A stretch of 24,310 bases of DNA from Arcanobacterium_A sp034173665 (lineage in GTDB: Bacteria > Actinomycetota > Actinomycetes > Actinomycetales > Actinomycetaceae): positions 1-24,310 of the forward strand of contig JAXFDG010000124.1 of the NCBI GenBank assembly GCA_034173665.1, written 5' to 3'. Positions 1 through 7,017 of this stretch are shown here, in pieces. Position numbers and translations under genes: made by a program. Numbering within the stretch: the first letter of the stretch is position 1; each line of letters starts with the position of its first letter. The notes beneath the pieces were generated by a model that searched no databases, had not been told where the DNA came from, and worked only from the letters and a program-made list of their open reading frames with translations.

Positions 1-675
1 AAAGAGTTCATCATCCCCAGGCGAAATCAAACCTTGTTTCATCATCGTGGTCTTTATCCAATCCACAAGACCACTCCAGAATTCTGTTCCGACCAACACA
101 ATCGGGAACGAAGAAATCTTATGAGTTTGCACGAGTGTGAGAGCTTCAAATAATTCATCCATAGTGCCAAATCCACCCGGAAGAACCACAAATCCCATCG
201 CATACTTTACGAACATTAGCTTTCGCACAAAGAAATATCGGAAATTTACGCCAAGATTCACGTATTCATTCATGCCTTGCTCAAACGGAAGTTCAATTCC
301 TAAACCAACTGAGGTTCCGCCAGCTTTCGCAGCTCCCCGATTACCGGCTTCCATAATTCCTGGCCCGCCACCAGTAATCACGGCATAATCCAGCTTTACT
401 AATTCTTCAGCAATTTCCATTGCCAGTTGATAATCGGGCTCCTCAGGCTTAGTACGAGCTGAACCAAATATTGAAATTGCAGCTCCAAGTTCAGAAAGTG
501 CCCCAAATCCTTCAACCACTTCTGATTGAATTCGGAAAACTCGCCACGGGTCAGTTTGCACAAAAGCTGCACTCCCTTTCGGAGCAAGCAGACTCGCATC
601 CGAAGTATGCTCAGGAATTTGTTCCCCGCGCAAAAGAATCGGACCCGACTGGTATTCGTTTTCATAAATATTCAT
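1..675 (-). CDS. LOG family (TIGR00730-type) Rossmann-fold protein, C-terminus cut by window edge
   Basis: The minus strand is open from an ATG at 675-673 to the window edge, giving 225 residues without a stop. Residues 71-77 read GSARTKP, 101-110 TGGGPGIMEA and 166-174 PGGFGTMDE. The last two are the paired nucleotide-binding motifs of the lysine-decarboxylase-like/LOG family. Members studied elsewhere are phosphoribohydrolases that release the base from nucleoside 5'-monophosphates, including cytokinin precursors. The bacterial role is otherwise poorly defined, so the substrate here is unknown. The N-terminal extension of about 65 residues before the Rossmann core fits the longer actinobacterial form, and probably only a few tens of residues are missing. 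The gene is divergent from the purine nucleoside phosphorylase, with 104 bp between start codons. The ribosome-binding site is weak (AGAAG close to the ATG). Confidence 0.9.
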   Translation of the reverse strand, partial: MNIYENEYQSGPILLRGEQIPEHTSDASLLAPKGSAAFVQTDPWRVFRIQSEVVEGFGALSELGAAISIFGSARTKPEEPDYQLAMEIAEELVKLDYAVITGGGPGIMEAGNRGAAKAGGTSVGLGIELPFEQGMNEYVNLGVNFRYFFVRKLMFVKYAMGFVVLPGGFGTMDELFEALTLVQTHKISSFPIVLVGTEFWSGLVDWIKTTMMKQGLISPGDDELF

Positions 676-779
676 ACTTCTAAATTACAACGGAAAAGAT
701 ATAAGTTCTTGCTGGAAGGTGACATTAACTGCATCGTTCTTCTTATGACTTAATGCTGGTTCTTAAGTAGGCTATAAAC

Positions 780-1616
780 ATGAATGAAACACCTTCAGAA
801 TTAGCCTTAATCGCCGCTCAAGAAATCGCAGCCCGAACCGGTGTTGAGAAGCATGAAATCGCCCTCACCCTTGGTTCTGGATGGGGTGCCGCAGCAGAAC
901 TAATCGGCACAAAAGTTGCGGAAATCGACGCTAGTGAAATTCCCGGTTTTTCTAAGCCAGCCGTAGTTGGACACGGCGGAAAACTCACCTCTATTAAACT
1001 TCCTACCGGGCATCACGCATTAGTTCTCGGCGCCCGTACTCACTACTACGAGGGGCACGGCGTCAGAGCTGTCGCGCATGGGGTTCGTACTGCCGCAGCT
1101 GCTGGAGCTAAAATATGTATTCTCACAAATGGTTGCGGCTCAACAGTTCCAGAATGGGGACCAGGCACAACTGTATTAATTTCTGATCACTTAAATCTCA
1201 CTGCAGATTCACCAATCGAAGGTGCAAACTTTGTTGACTTAACAGATCTCTATTCTGCTCGCCTCCGAGGTTTAGCTAAAGAAGTTGCAGCAGACCTCCC
1301 AGAAGGCGTGTATACCCAATTCCGTGGACCGCATTACGAAACTCCAGCAGAAGTAAAAATGGCACGCTTACTAGGTGGAGATTTAGTGGGAATGTCTACT
1401 GCTCTTGAAGCTATCGCCGCTCGCGAAGCTGGATTAGAAATTCTTGGAATTTCATTAGTAACCAATCACGCTGCCGGATTCGCTCCCGGCCATTTGAGCC
1501 ATGAAGAAGTTCTTGAAGCTGGAGCTGCTGCCGGACCACGAATTTCAAAACTTCTCGCTGAAATCATTGGAAAGATTTCAACCGATCTTTCCAAGACGCA
1601 AAAAGAATCGCTTTAA
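780..1616 (+). CDS. punA: Purine nucleoside phosphorylase (trimeric, class II type)
   Basis: The 278-residue cytosolic enzyme phosphorolyses purine (deoxy)nucleosides to free base and (deoxy)ribose-1-phosphate. Visible landmarks of the trimeric PNP/MTAP family are LGSGWG at 31-36 (phosphate loop), GHGGKL at 64-69, RTHYYEGH at 86-93, TNGCGS at 116-121, HYETPAE at 185-191, GMST at 204-207 and TNHAAG at 228-233, where the Asn is the usual base-binding residue. The length is normal for bacterial class II PNP. The start is ATG with a modest upstream AAGTAGG. The phosphohexomutase follows on the same strand after 62 bp, an order also found in mycobacteria (punA-pmmB), suggesting co-transcription and direct use of the pentose-1-phosphate. 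Exact substrate range (inosine/guanosine versus methylthioadenosine) cannot be read with certainty; the context favours nucleoside salvage. Confidence 0.93.
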   Translation: MNETPSELALIAAQEIAARTGVEKHEIALTLGSGWGAAAELIGTKVAEIDASEIPGFSKPAVVGHGGKLTSIKLPTGHHALVLGARTHYYEGHGVRAVAHGVRTAAAAGAKICILTNGCGSTVPEWGPGTTVLISDHLNLTADSPIEGANFVDLTDLYSARLRGLAKEVAADLPEGVYTQFRGPHYETPAEVKMARLLGGDLVGMSTALEAIAAREAGLEILGISLVTNHAAGFAPGHLSHEEVLEAGAAAGPRISKLLAEIIGKISTDLSKTQKESL

Positions 1617-1678
1617 GCACAAATTTATTCACTTAAGCATTAAATACCTGAACCTATTTATTAAAGGAACACGATTTC

Positions 1679-3373
1679 ATGACTTTAAACTACACCGAAA
1701 TTGCAAACTGGATCAGCCATGATCCCGACCCAAAAACTCGTGAAGAACTCATCAAGTTACAAGACGCAGCACTTTCCGGAGATGCCTCCGCTCAATCTGA
1801 TCTTGCCGACCGTTTCCAAGGCCTGCTCCAATTCGGAACTGCTGGACTTCGCGGCGAAATGGGAGGCGGTCCATTCCGGATGAATCGTGCTGTGGTGCGA
1901 AAAGCTACTGCCGGTTTAGTTGCCTGGTTAAAAGCACGAGTTGGAACCGACGCCGTCGTCTCAATCGGCTTTGACGCTCGCTACAATTCACGTGATTTCG
2001 CAAATGATGTGGCTGGAATTGTTACTGCCGCAGGAATGCGCGCAATCATTTTCCCACGTGAACTACCAACTCCTGTTCTTGCATACTCAGTACGAAAATT
2101 GGGTGCAGATGCAGGCGTAATGATTACAGCTTCCCATAATCCGCCACAAGATAATGGTTATAAACTTTATCTCGGCGGAAGAGCAATCGACGAAACTGGC
2201 AACGGAGTCCAAATTGTTCCTCCTGTTGACGGCGAAATAGCTGCAGAAATTGCAGCTATTGGCCATGCTGACGAAATCCCCGTCGCGTCTGAAGGCTGGG
2301 AACTTCTTCCTGAAGAAATCGTTGAAAACTACATCCAAGAAACAGCAGAACTAGTTAAACAACAGCCAGTACGCGACTTAAAGATTGTGTACACAGCAAT
2401 GCACGGCGTCGGCTATGAAACAATGTCGAAGGTTTTTGCCGCGGCTGGTTTCACCGATGTCCATGGCGTACCGGAACAGATTCAACCAGATCCAGATTTC
2501 CCGACCGTTTCTTTCCCGAATCCAGAGGAAGCTGGCGCACTCGATTTAGCGATGGCTTATGCGGCAAAGGTTGACGCCGATATTATTATTGCTTCTGATC
2601 CTGATGCTGATCGTGCTTCTGCAGCTATTCCGAATGGTGACGGTACTTGGCGGCAGCTTTCTGGCGATGAGATTGGCACTGTTTTAGGTGAGGTCGTGGC
2701 AAAGTCTGTAGGCCAGACGGCGTCGGCTAGCGATGCCGTTTTAGCTTCTTCGATTGTTTCTTCCCGGATTCTTGGCCCGATTGCACAGCAGTATGGTTTG
2801 CGTCATGTGTCTACACTGACTGGTTTTAAGTGGATTGCGCGCCCAGAAGGAATCGTTTACGGCTATGAAGAAGCTATTGGTTTTTGTGTGAATCCGAATT
2901 CAGTGAAAGATAAAGATGGAATTTCTGCTGGTCTCGTGATTGCAAGCACTGCAGCGCAGTTAAAAGCAGCTGGAAAATCCTTGGCCGATGAGCTTGATCG
3001 GATTTATTCGGAACACGGCGTATACCTCACTGGGCCGGTCACAATTCGCGTTGAAGATTTATCAATTATCCCGGCGACGATGCAAAAGATTCGCACTACC
3101 CCGCCAGTGGCTCTGGCTGGTTCCCCGGTTGCTTCAATTGTTGATTTAAACGAGGGCACTGCTGAGCTTCCACCAACAGATGCAGTAATGATTCATACCG
3201 AAGCAAATGATCGCGTAATCATTCGTCCATCTGGAACTGAACCAAAGGTGAAGTGCTATCTTGAAGTGATTGTTCCGCTTACCGACGGCGTAGATTTAGC
3301 TGCTGCAAAGAATTTAGCGGCACAGCGACTTGAACAATTCAAAGCTGATATGGTCGAGGCATTAAAGCTTTAA
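1679..3373 (+). CDS. Alpha-D-phosphohexomutase (PgcA/PGM2-like; possible phosphopentomutase)
   Basis: This 564-residue enzyme has all four family signatures in order: active-site phosphoserine loop TASHNPPQDNG at 150-160 (Ser152), metal loop DPDADR at 307-312, sugar-binding loop GYEEAIGF at 395-402 and phosphate-binding loop RPSGTEPK at 516-523. The GYEEAIGF form and the length match the PgcA/PGM2 branch rather than short ManB/AlgC enzymes. Family members interconvert hexose-1- and -6-phosphates, and the PGM2 branch is known to include phosphopentomutases. It lies downstream of purine nucleoside phosphorylase and near deoA, deoC and cdd, and no deoB-like gene is seen. I therefore infer that ribose-1-/deoxyribose-1-phosphate may be a physiological substrate. 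The annotation often used for orthologues is phosphomannomutase (pmmB). The start is ATG after AAAGGAAC. A hairpin follows the stop. Confidence 0.92.
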   Translation: MTLNYTEIANWISHDPDPKTREELIKLQDAALSGDASAQSDLADRFQGLLQFGTAGLRGEMGGGPFRMNRAVVRKATAGLVAWLKARVGTDAVVSIGFDARYNSRDFANDVAGIVTAAGMRAIIFPRELPTPVLAYSVRKLGADAGVMITASHNPPQDNGYKLYLGGRAIDETGNGVQIVPPVDGEIAAEIAAIGHADEIPVASEGWELLPEEIVENYIQETAELVKQQPVRDLKIVYTAMHGVGYETMSKVFAAAGFTDVHGVPEQIQPDPDFPTVSFPNPEEAGALDLAMAYAAKVDADIIIASDPDADRASAAIPNGDGTWRQLSGDEIGTVLGEVVAKSVGQTASASDAVLASSIVSSRILGPIAQQYGLRHVSTLTGFKWIARPEGIVYGYEEAIGFCVNPNSVKDKDGISAGLVIASTAAQLKAAGKSLADELDRIYSEHGVYLTGPVTIRVEDLSIIPATMQKIRTTPPVALAGSPVASIVDLNEGTAELPPTDAVMIHTEANDRVIIRPSGTEPKVKCYLEVIVPLTDGVDLAAAKNLAAQRLEQFKADMVEALKL

Positions 3374-3381
3374 TGTAATAT

Positions 3382-3417
3382 CGAAACTTTAAGCAGCCTT
3401 GCTTGCACGAAGTTTCG
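3382..3417 (+). terminator. Probable terminator of the punA-mutase unit
   Basis: CGAAACTT at 3382-3389 pairs with AAGTTTCG at 3410-3417, and AAGC/GCTT can pair inside the loop. The right arm is followed by GTTCTT. It begins 9 bp after the mutase stop codon, which is where a rho-independent terminator is expected, though the U-tract is poor. Confidence 0.55.
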
Positions 3418-3430
3418 GTTCTTAGAGCTC

Positions 3431-3460
3431 AGACGCCCAAAGGTTAACCATTGAGCGTCT
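3431..3460. repeat. Inverted repeat (hairpin) in mutase-relE gap
   Basis: AGACGC at 3431-3436 pairs with GCGTCT at 3455-3460. Inside, CAA/TTG and the palindrome GGTTAACC continue the stem with single mismatches. It is the second of five consecutive hairpins in this gap. Role unknown. Confidence 0.5.
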
Positions 3461-3470
3461 AATAGTTAAT

Positions 3471-3521
3471 CTCTGGGTGGGGTGAGGCTAATTTTATTAA
3501 ATAGCGTCACCCCACCCAGAG
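3471..3521. terminator. Long GC-rich hairpin, possible bidirectional terminator
   Basis: A perfect 15-bp stem (CTCTGGGTGGGGTGA at 3471-3485 with its complement at 3507-3521) continues after one G/G mismatch with GCTA/TAGC, leaving an 11-nt loop. It is the strongest hairpin between the mutase (plus) and the toxin gene (minus), which converge here, so a bidirectional terminator is plausible. There is no clear U-tract on either side. Confidence 0.5.
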
Positions 3522-3536
3522 TAGGTCTAGTATTTA

Positions 3537-3574
3537 TTTCCGCTCCAGAAAACTATTTCTTTCTGGAGCGGAAA
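3537..3574. repeat. Perfect 15-bp inverted repeat with 8-nt loop
   Basis: TTTCCGCTCCAGAAA at 3537-3551 is the exact reverse complement of 3560-3574. The right arm and following A/T-rich tail resemble sequences on the far side of the toxin-antitoxin genes (see the repeats at 3562 and 4316). It could act as a terminator for the toxin transcript or be part of a small repeat element. Confidence 0.5.
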
Positions 3575-3604
3575 ATTCTTATTTCACTGTAAAATTATAT
3601 TTTC
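3562..3604 (+). repeat. Diverged repeat, copy A (left of toxin-antitoxin)
   Basis: The pattern is TCTGGA, then about 18 A/T-rich bases, then ACTGTAAAATTATA. Related segments lie at 4316-4359 and 4365-4400, on the other side of the toxin-antitoxin pair. ACTGTAAAAT...ATTTTCACAGT at 3586-3609 is itself a small hairpin. This region is not protein coding. Confidence 0.4.
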
Positions 3605-3695
3605 ACAGTCTGAACTTTAAATTTTAAAAATAATAAAGCGCTTGTTTGATTCAAAGTAAAATTTTAAAGAAATTTCACCTTAAAATCTCTGCGGC

Positions 3696-3983
3696 CTAGT
3701 TAAATTTCGAATTACGATAAATCGATTTTCGATGTCCTAGTTCGAGAACAAGAATAATTAACTCCCCGGATTCTAAATGGCAAATTAAACGATAATCACC
3801 AATACGATATCGCCACAGTCCTCGTAGATTACCAGTAAGTGCTTTTCCCTTAATCCGTGGGTCCGATAATTCAGAAAGTTTTCGAAGCTCTTGATAAATC
3901 TGTTTCGCAATAGGTTTATCAATCTTCTTTAAAGACTTTAACGCTTGTGCCGAGAGCTCAATCCTCCAAGCCAAGCATCTCAC
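3696..3983 (-). CDS. RelE/ParE-family toxin
   Basis: This 95-residue basic protein begins with WRIELS, has the helical ALKSLKKIDKPIAKQIY segment and ends with strand motifs (GLWRYRIGDYRLI, LVLELGHRKSIYR) typical of RelE-type mRNA interferases, including the RYRIGDYR pattern and the C-terminal HRKSIYR. It would cleave ribosome-bound mRNA when free of antitoxin. The longest frame starts at GTG 3983. A TTG at 3974, preceded by AGGTGAG and giving MAWRIELS, is equally or more likely; either start overlaps the antitoxin 3' end by 26 or 17 nt, implying translational coupling. The pair is transcribed on minus, convergent with the mutase. ParE-like gyrase inhibition cannot be excluded, but the motifs favour RelE. 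Confidence 0.88.
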   Translation of the reverse strand: MRCLAWRIELSAQALKSLKKIDKPIAKQIYQELRKLSELSDPRIKGKALTGNLRGLWRYRIGDYRLICHLESGELIILVLELGHRKSIYRNSKFN

Positions 3984-4206
3984 CTACTTCATCAAGATTT
4001 ACAGTCTCTAAACGTCCAGCTCTCCAGTCCTCTACCTGCTGTAAAATCCCATATTCATACTCGAGTTGAGAAATCGATGCTTCTAAGGCTTCAGTTAAAT
4101 AATAGGTACGTGAACGCCCAGTTTGCTTAGCTAAATTGTCATATCTCGAAAGTAATTCAACCGGAAGACGCACCGCTGTAGGCGTAGAACTAAGTTTTGA
4201 AGTCAT
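3958..4206 (-). CDS. Ribbon-helix-helix antitoxin (RelB/CopG-like)
   Basis: The 82-residue protein has an N-terminal ribbon-helix-helix region, TAVRLPVELLSRYDNLAKQT followed by GRSRTYYLTEALEASISQLE, which would dimerise and bind the operator. The acidic C-terminus (WRAGRLETVNLDEVGEMLGLED) should wrap and neutralise the toxin. Order (antitoxin first), size and overlap with the toxin are classical for type II modules. The ATG lies at 4206-4204, and AGAAGAG, about 8 nt upstream, serves as ribosome-binding site. That site is the end of a perfect 22-bp palindrome (4215-4262), presumably the autoregulatory operator. The gene sits between two conserved metabolic units and is the only accessory-looking locus in the window. 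Confidence 0.88.
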   Translation of the reverse strand: MTSKLSSTPTAVRLPVELLSRYDNLAKQTGRSRTYYLTEALEASISQLEYEYGILQQVEDWRAGRLETVNLDEVGEMLGLED

Positions 4207-4214
4207 ATTTTTGT

Positions 4215-4262
4215 CTCTTCTGTAGTACTTGTATTAAGTGTAATACAAGTACTACAGAAGAG
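4215..4262 (-). promoter_or_regulatory. Perfect 22-bp palindrome, likely antitoxin operator
   Basis: Positions 4215-4236 and 4241-4262 are exact reverse complements around a 4-nt centre (AGTG). Nested within it are AGTACT and TTGTATTA...TAATACAA. It ends 9 bp from the antitoxin start codon and includes its ribosome-binding site (AGAAGAG on minus). Ribbon-helix-helix antitoxins bind such inverted repeats, so autoregulation is inferred. If transcription starts upstream of it, the RNA hairpin would also hide the ribosome-binding site. Confidence 0.7.
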
Positions 4263-4312
4263 CTAGCGAAAGCAATAAGCCGATGAAACTTGTTCACATC
4301 AGCTAAATATTC

Positions 4313-4373
4313 TTTTCCGGAACGAGTAAATGCATATTTTCACTACAAAATTACATTTCCTCGTTCTGGAAAA
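4313..4373. terminator. Stem-loop between deoC and the antitoxin, possible deoC terminator
   Basis: TTTTCCGGAACGAG at 4313-4326 pairs with CTCGTTCTGGAAAA at 4360-4373 (14 bp with one G-U), and AAATG/CATTT at 4328-4332 and 4354-4358 continue the stem. It starts 22 bp downstream of the deoC stop on minus. The minus-strand right arm ends in CCGGAAAA and is followed by GAATATTT, not a clean U-tract, so terminator function is uncertain. Confidence 0.45.
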
Positions 4374-4400
4374 CCCGATTAAGTAAACTGCAAAATTACA
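4316..4400 (+). repeat. Diverged repeats, copies B and C (right of toxin-antitoxin)
   Basis: Copy B (4316-4359) runs TCCGGA ... ACTACAAAATTACA and copy C (4365-4400) TCTGGA ... ACTGCAAAATTACA. The gap between the two landmarks is 26 and 22 bp, compared with 24 bp in copy A at 3562. Copy C overlaps the stop codon of deoC. Together the three copies bracket the toxin-antitoxin genes. Confidence 0.4.
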
Positions 4401-5052
4401 GCGTATCAAGCACAGCTTGCGAAGAAGACAAACCTAAACGAGTTGCTCCGGCAGCAATCAGCTCGGCTGCAAACTTGCCATCGCGAATTCCGCCAGAAGC
4501 CTTAACTTCCACATCTATTCCAACAGTCTTCTTCATCAATTCCACAGCATGTACCGAAGCTCCACCTGCAGGATGGAAACCGGTAGAAGTCTTCACAAAG
4601 TCAGCATCAACGTCACGCGCAATTTCGCAAACACGCACGATTTCTTCATCAGTCAATGCTGCTGATTCAATAATCACTTTCAAAACTGCATAAGGAATTG
4701 CATCTCGGACTGCAGCGATATCGTATTCAACCGCATCCCAGTCATGTTCCTTAACGGCACCAAGATTTACCACCATGTCAACTTCATCAGCACCACTTGC
4801 TACAGCAAGTGCCGCTTCCGCTGCCTTAATTTGTGGCGCAACCGCACCGGATGGGAAACCTGCAACTACAGCCAAATGCAAATCACCTAAGTCAAGATCA
4901 GATGGCAATGGCAGCATTGACGGCGAAATACACACCGAATATGCCCCCACACGCTTTCCTTCTTCAACCAATGCACGCACATCTTCAAGTGTCGCTTCTG
5001 GCTTCAACAAGGTGTGATCAATCATTGCTGCAACATCTTCACGAGCTACCAT
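4396..5052 (-). CDS. deoC: Deoxyribose-phosphate aldolase
   Basis: The 218-residue class I aldolase cleaves 2-deoxyribose-5-phosphate to glyceraldehyde-3-phosphate and acetaldehyde, the last step of deoxynucleoside catabolism. Motifs are DHTLLKP at 12-18, DEVDMVVN at 89-96, LKVIIES at 124-130, the Schiff-base lysine in FVKTSTGF (Lys154), VKASGGIR at 183-190 (second catalytic Lys184) and GATRLGLSS near the C-terminus. Length is normal. The start is ATG with a strong GGAGGAA site 5 nt upstream. It lies downstream of deoA and cdd on the same strand, but 166 bp away from deoA, with a G8/T8 homopolymer run in the leader; it may be co-transcribed with them or have its own promoter. Confidence 0.95.
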   Translation of the reverse strand: MVAREDVAAMIDHTLLKPEATLEDVRALVEEGKRVGAYSVCISPSMLPLPSDLDLGDLHLAVVAGFPSGAVAPQIKAAEAALAVASGADEVDMVVNLGAVKEHDWDAVEYDIAAVRDAIPYAVLKVIIESAALTDEEIVRVCEIARDVDADFVKTSTGFHPAGGASVHAVELMKKTVGIDVEVKASGGIRDGKFAAELIAAGATRLGLSSSQAVLDTL

Positions 5053-5153
5053 TTTTCCTCCAATATTCGTTGTTTAATTCGCTATCTTTATAAATTTGCC
5101 GATTCCAAATAGTTTTCTATAACTATCCAGAGTCTCATCATCTTCCTGAAGCA

Positions 5154-5169
5154 CCCCCCCCAAAAAAAA
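5154..5169 (+). repeat. C8-A8 homopolymer tract in deoA-deoC gap
   Basis: Eight C at 5154-5161 are followed directly by eight A at 5162-5169; read on the gene strand this is T8G8. CTGAAGC/GCTTCAG (5146-5152 and 5179-5185) flank the tract and could pair around it. It lies in the 5' leader of deoC, outside any coding frame. Confidence 0.6.
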
Positions 5170-5218
5170 TGCGAGAAGGCTTCAGAGAAAACTGATAAGT
5201 TTCAGCTGACTTAATTTT

Positions 5219-6529
5219 TCACTGAGAAATCCGATCCAAAACAATATTTTGCAGTTCTGGTTGAGATGCACCAATTTGTACAGCACCAGAAAGTGCGTCT
5301 AGCGCACGCGCAAATCGTGGTTCGTCGTCGGTAAATAAAGTCATTAACTTTTGACCTTTAACGACACTATCTCCCGGCTTTGCAAAAAGCTCAATCCCCG
5401 CACCAGCCTGCACTTGTTCACCTGGAGCTGCTCGTCCTGCACCCAATCGCCATGAAGCTACACCTACTGCGAGCGCATCCATGCTTTGGATTATGCCGTC
5501 AGCCTCAGCATAAATATCGTGTGATTGCTTTGCCTTTGGCAGAGTTGCCGTAGGGTCGCCGCCTTGGGCGCGAATCATTTCGTTCCACTTATCCATCGCC
5601 CGGCCGTCTTGCAGCGCCTTTTCAATATCAGCATCTGGTTGCCCTGCAGCTGTAAGCATTTCACGAGCAAGTGCAAGGGTTAATTCAACGACGTCGCGCG
5701 GACCGCCACCCGCAAGCACTTCAACTGATTCTTCCACTTCTAAAGCATTACCGATCTTCAGACCAAGTGGAGTGTTCATATCCGTTAAGAGAGCTGTAGT
5801 TTTCACTCCAGCGTCGGTTCCTAAATCAACCATAGTTTTCGCGAGTTCACGTGCAAGATTGAGATCTTTCATGAATGCACCGGAACCGACTTTTACGTCC
5901 AGCACGAGTGAATCAGTACCCTCTGCAATCTTCTTGGACATAATTGATGAAGCGATTAACGGAATACAATCTACGGTTGAAGTGATATCCCGTAGTGCGT
6001 AGAGTTTCTTATCTGCTGGAGCAAGTCCACTACCGGCTGCACAAATAACTGCGCCGCAGCCAGTTAAACCAAGTTGGGTCATAATTTCCTCATTACTGAG
6101 GTTTGCTCGCCATCCGGGAATTGCTTCAAGTTTGTCTAATGTTCCACCGGTATGTCCGAGTCCGCGTCCAGAAAGCTGGGGAACCGCTACTCCATATACA
6201 GCGACAAGCGGTGCCAGAGGGAGCGTAATTTTATCGCCGACGCCGCCGGTGGAATGTTTATCTGCAGTTGGCCGTCCGAGTTGCGAAAAATCCATTCGTT
6301 CCCCGGAATTAATCATGGCATGAGTCCAACGCGCAATTTCAGCACGGGTCATCCCATTTAAGAAAATTGCCATCGCTAAGGCTGCCATTTGTTCATCAGC
6401 TACAACTCCACGAGTGTAGGCGTCAATGGTCCAATCAATTTCGGCAGGGGTTAGCTCTTTCCGATCACGCTTTGCCCGAATCACATCTACAACATCAAAA
6501 GCTTCAATCATCTTCAATATTTCTTTCAC
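5219..6529 (-). CDS. deoA: Thymidine (pyrimidine-nucleoside) phosphorylase
   Basis: The 436-residue cytosolic enzyme converts thymidine/deoxyuridine plus phosphate to base and deoxyribose-1-phosphate. DKHSTGGVGDK (90-100) is the phosphate-binding glycine loop, and SGRGLGHTGGTLDKLEAIPG (120-139) is the family signature. The C-terminal domain (ASWRLGAGRA and the PGDSVVKGQKLMTLF segment) is also typical. Length matches known family members (about 430-440). The longest frame starts at GTG 6529, 18 bp after the cdd stop. An in-frame ATG at residue 7 (6511, giving MIEAFDVVDVIRAK) is a credible alternative; neither has a strong ribosome-binding site. Close coupling with cdd implies one transcript. 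Whether uridine is also used cannot be decided from sequence alone. Confidence 0.94.
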   Translation of the reverse strand: MKEILKMIEAFDVVDVIRAKRDRKELTPAEIDWTIDAYTRGVVADEQMAALAMAIFLNGMTRAEIARWTHAMINSGERMDFSQLGRPTADKHSTGGVGDKITLPLAPLVAVYGVAVPQLSGRGLGHTGGTLDKLEAIPGWRANLSNEEIMTQLGLTGCGAVICAAGSGLAPADKKLYALRDITSTVDCIPLIASSIMSKKIAEGTDSLVLDVKVGSGAFMKDLNLARELAKTMVDLGTDAGVKTTALLTDMNTPLGLKIGNALEVEESVEVLAGGGPRDVVELTLALAREMLTAAGQPDADIEKALQDGRAMDKWNEMIRAQGGDPTATLPKAKQSHDIYAEADGIIQSMDALAVGVASWRLGAGRAAPGEQVQAGAGIELFAKPGDSVVKGQKLMTLFTDDEPRFARALDALSGAVQIGASQPELQNIVLDRISQ

Positions 6530-6547
6530 TTCTTCGTAATCTTAATC

Positions 6548-6979
6548 TTAATCCGCAATCTTGATATCGACTTGTACTGCAGTTGCTACTTCACCTAAAT
6601 CTTCTGGACCAAAAGCATCAGGGAGCACAACACTTAATGGAACCACTCCTCGCGGCATCAGTACTTCCAGTTTGGCTCCTCCGTGTTCATAAAGAAGTTG
6701 CCGGCAGCGGCCACATGGAACAATCACTTCAGAGTTTCCATTCACCGCGACAAAAGCGGTAAGACGCCCGCCGCCTCCCATAATAAGTTCAGAAATCATT
6801 CCACACTCAGCGCAGAGCCCGACCCCGGTTGCAGCATTCTCAACATTGCATCCGCTCACAATTCGACCGTCGTCCACAAAAGCCGCAGCCCCCACGGGAT
6901 AGCCAGAGTATGGTGCATATGCTTTCTTCATTGCAGTAACTGCTTCATCGATTAGTTGCTGCCAATTTATTTCAGCCAC
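6548..6979 (-). CDS. cdd: Cytidine deaminase
   Basis: The 143-residue zinc enzyme deaminates cytidine and deoxycytidine to uridine forms, feeding deoA. NVENAATG at 45-52 binds the ribose, CAE at 56-58 gives the first zinc Cys and the catalytic Glu58, and PCGRCRQL at 88-95 gives the other two zinc cysteines. The size is that of homotetrameric bacterial Cdd. The start is GTG at 6979, with AAGGAGAA about 8 nt upstream. It is the first gene of the minus-strand cdd-deoA(-deoC) unit. Its 203-bp upstream region carries repeated TGCAGTTAA boxes that may be operator sites, followed by the hairpin that ends the transporter operon. Confidence 0.95.
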   Translation of the reverse strand: MAEINWQQLIDEAVTAMKKAYAPYSGYPVGAAAFVDDGRIVSGCNVENAATGVGLCAECGMISELIMGGGGRLTAFVAVNGNSEVIVPCGRCRQLLYEHGGAKLEVLMPRGVVPLSVVLPDAFGPEDLGEVATAVQVDIKIAD

Positions 6980-7017
6980 TTCTGATTCTCCTTGTGCTCA
7001 TGCTCAATTAATTTTGT

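Noticed and set aside
137..753. Plus- and minus-strand short frames over the left-edge gene
   Set aside because: They are shadows of the LOG-family gene, whose true frame is open on minus from 675 to the edge and carries the family motifs.
3586..3609. CRISPR-like or iteron origin interpretation of the 3374-4400 repeats
   Set aside because: The repeats are few, diverged and irregularly spaced, and no cas or replication gene is nearby.
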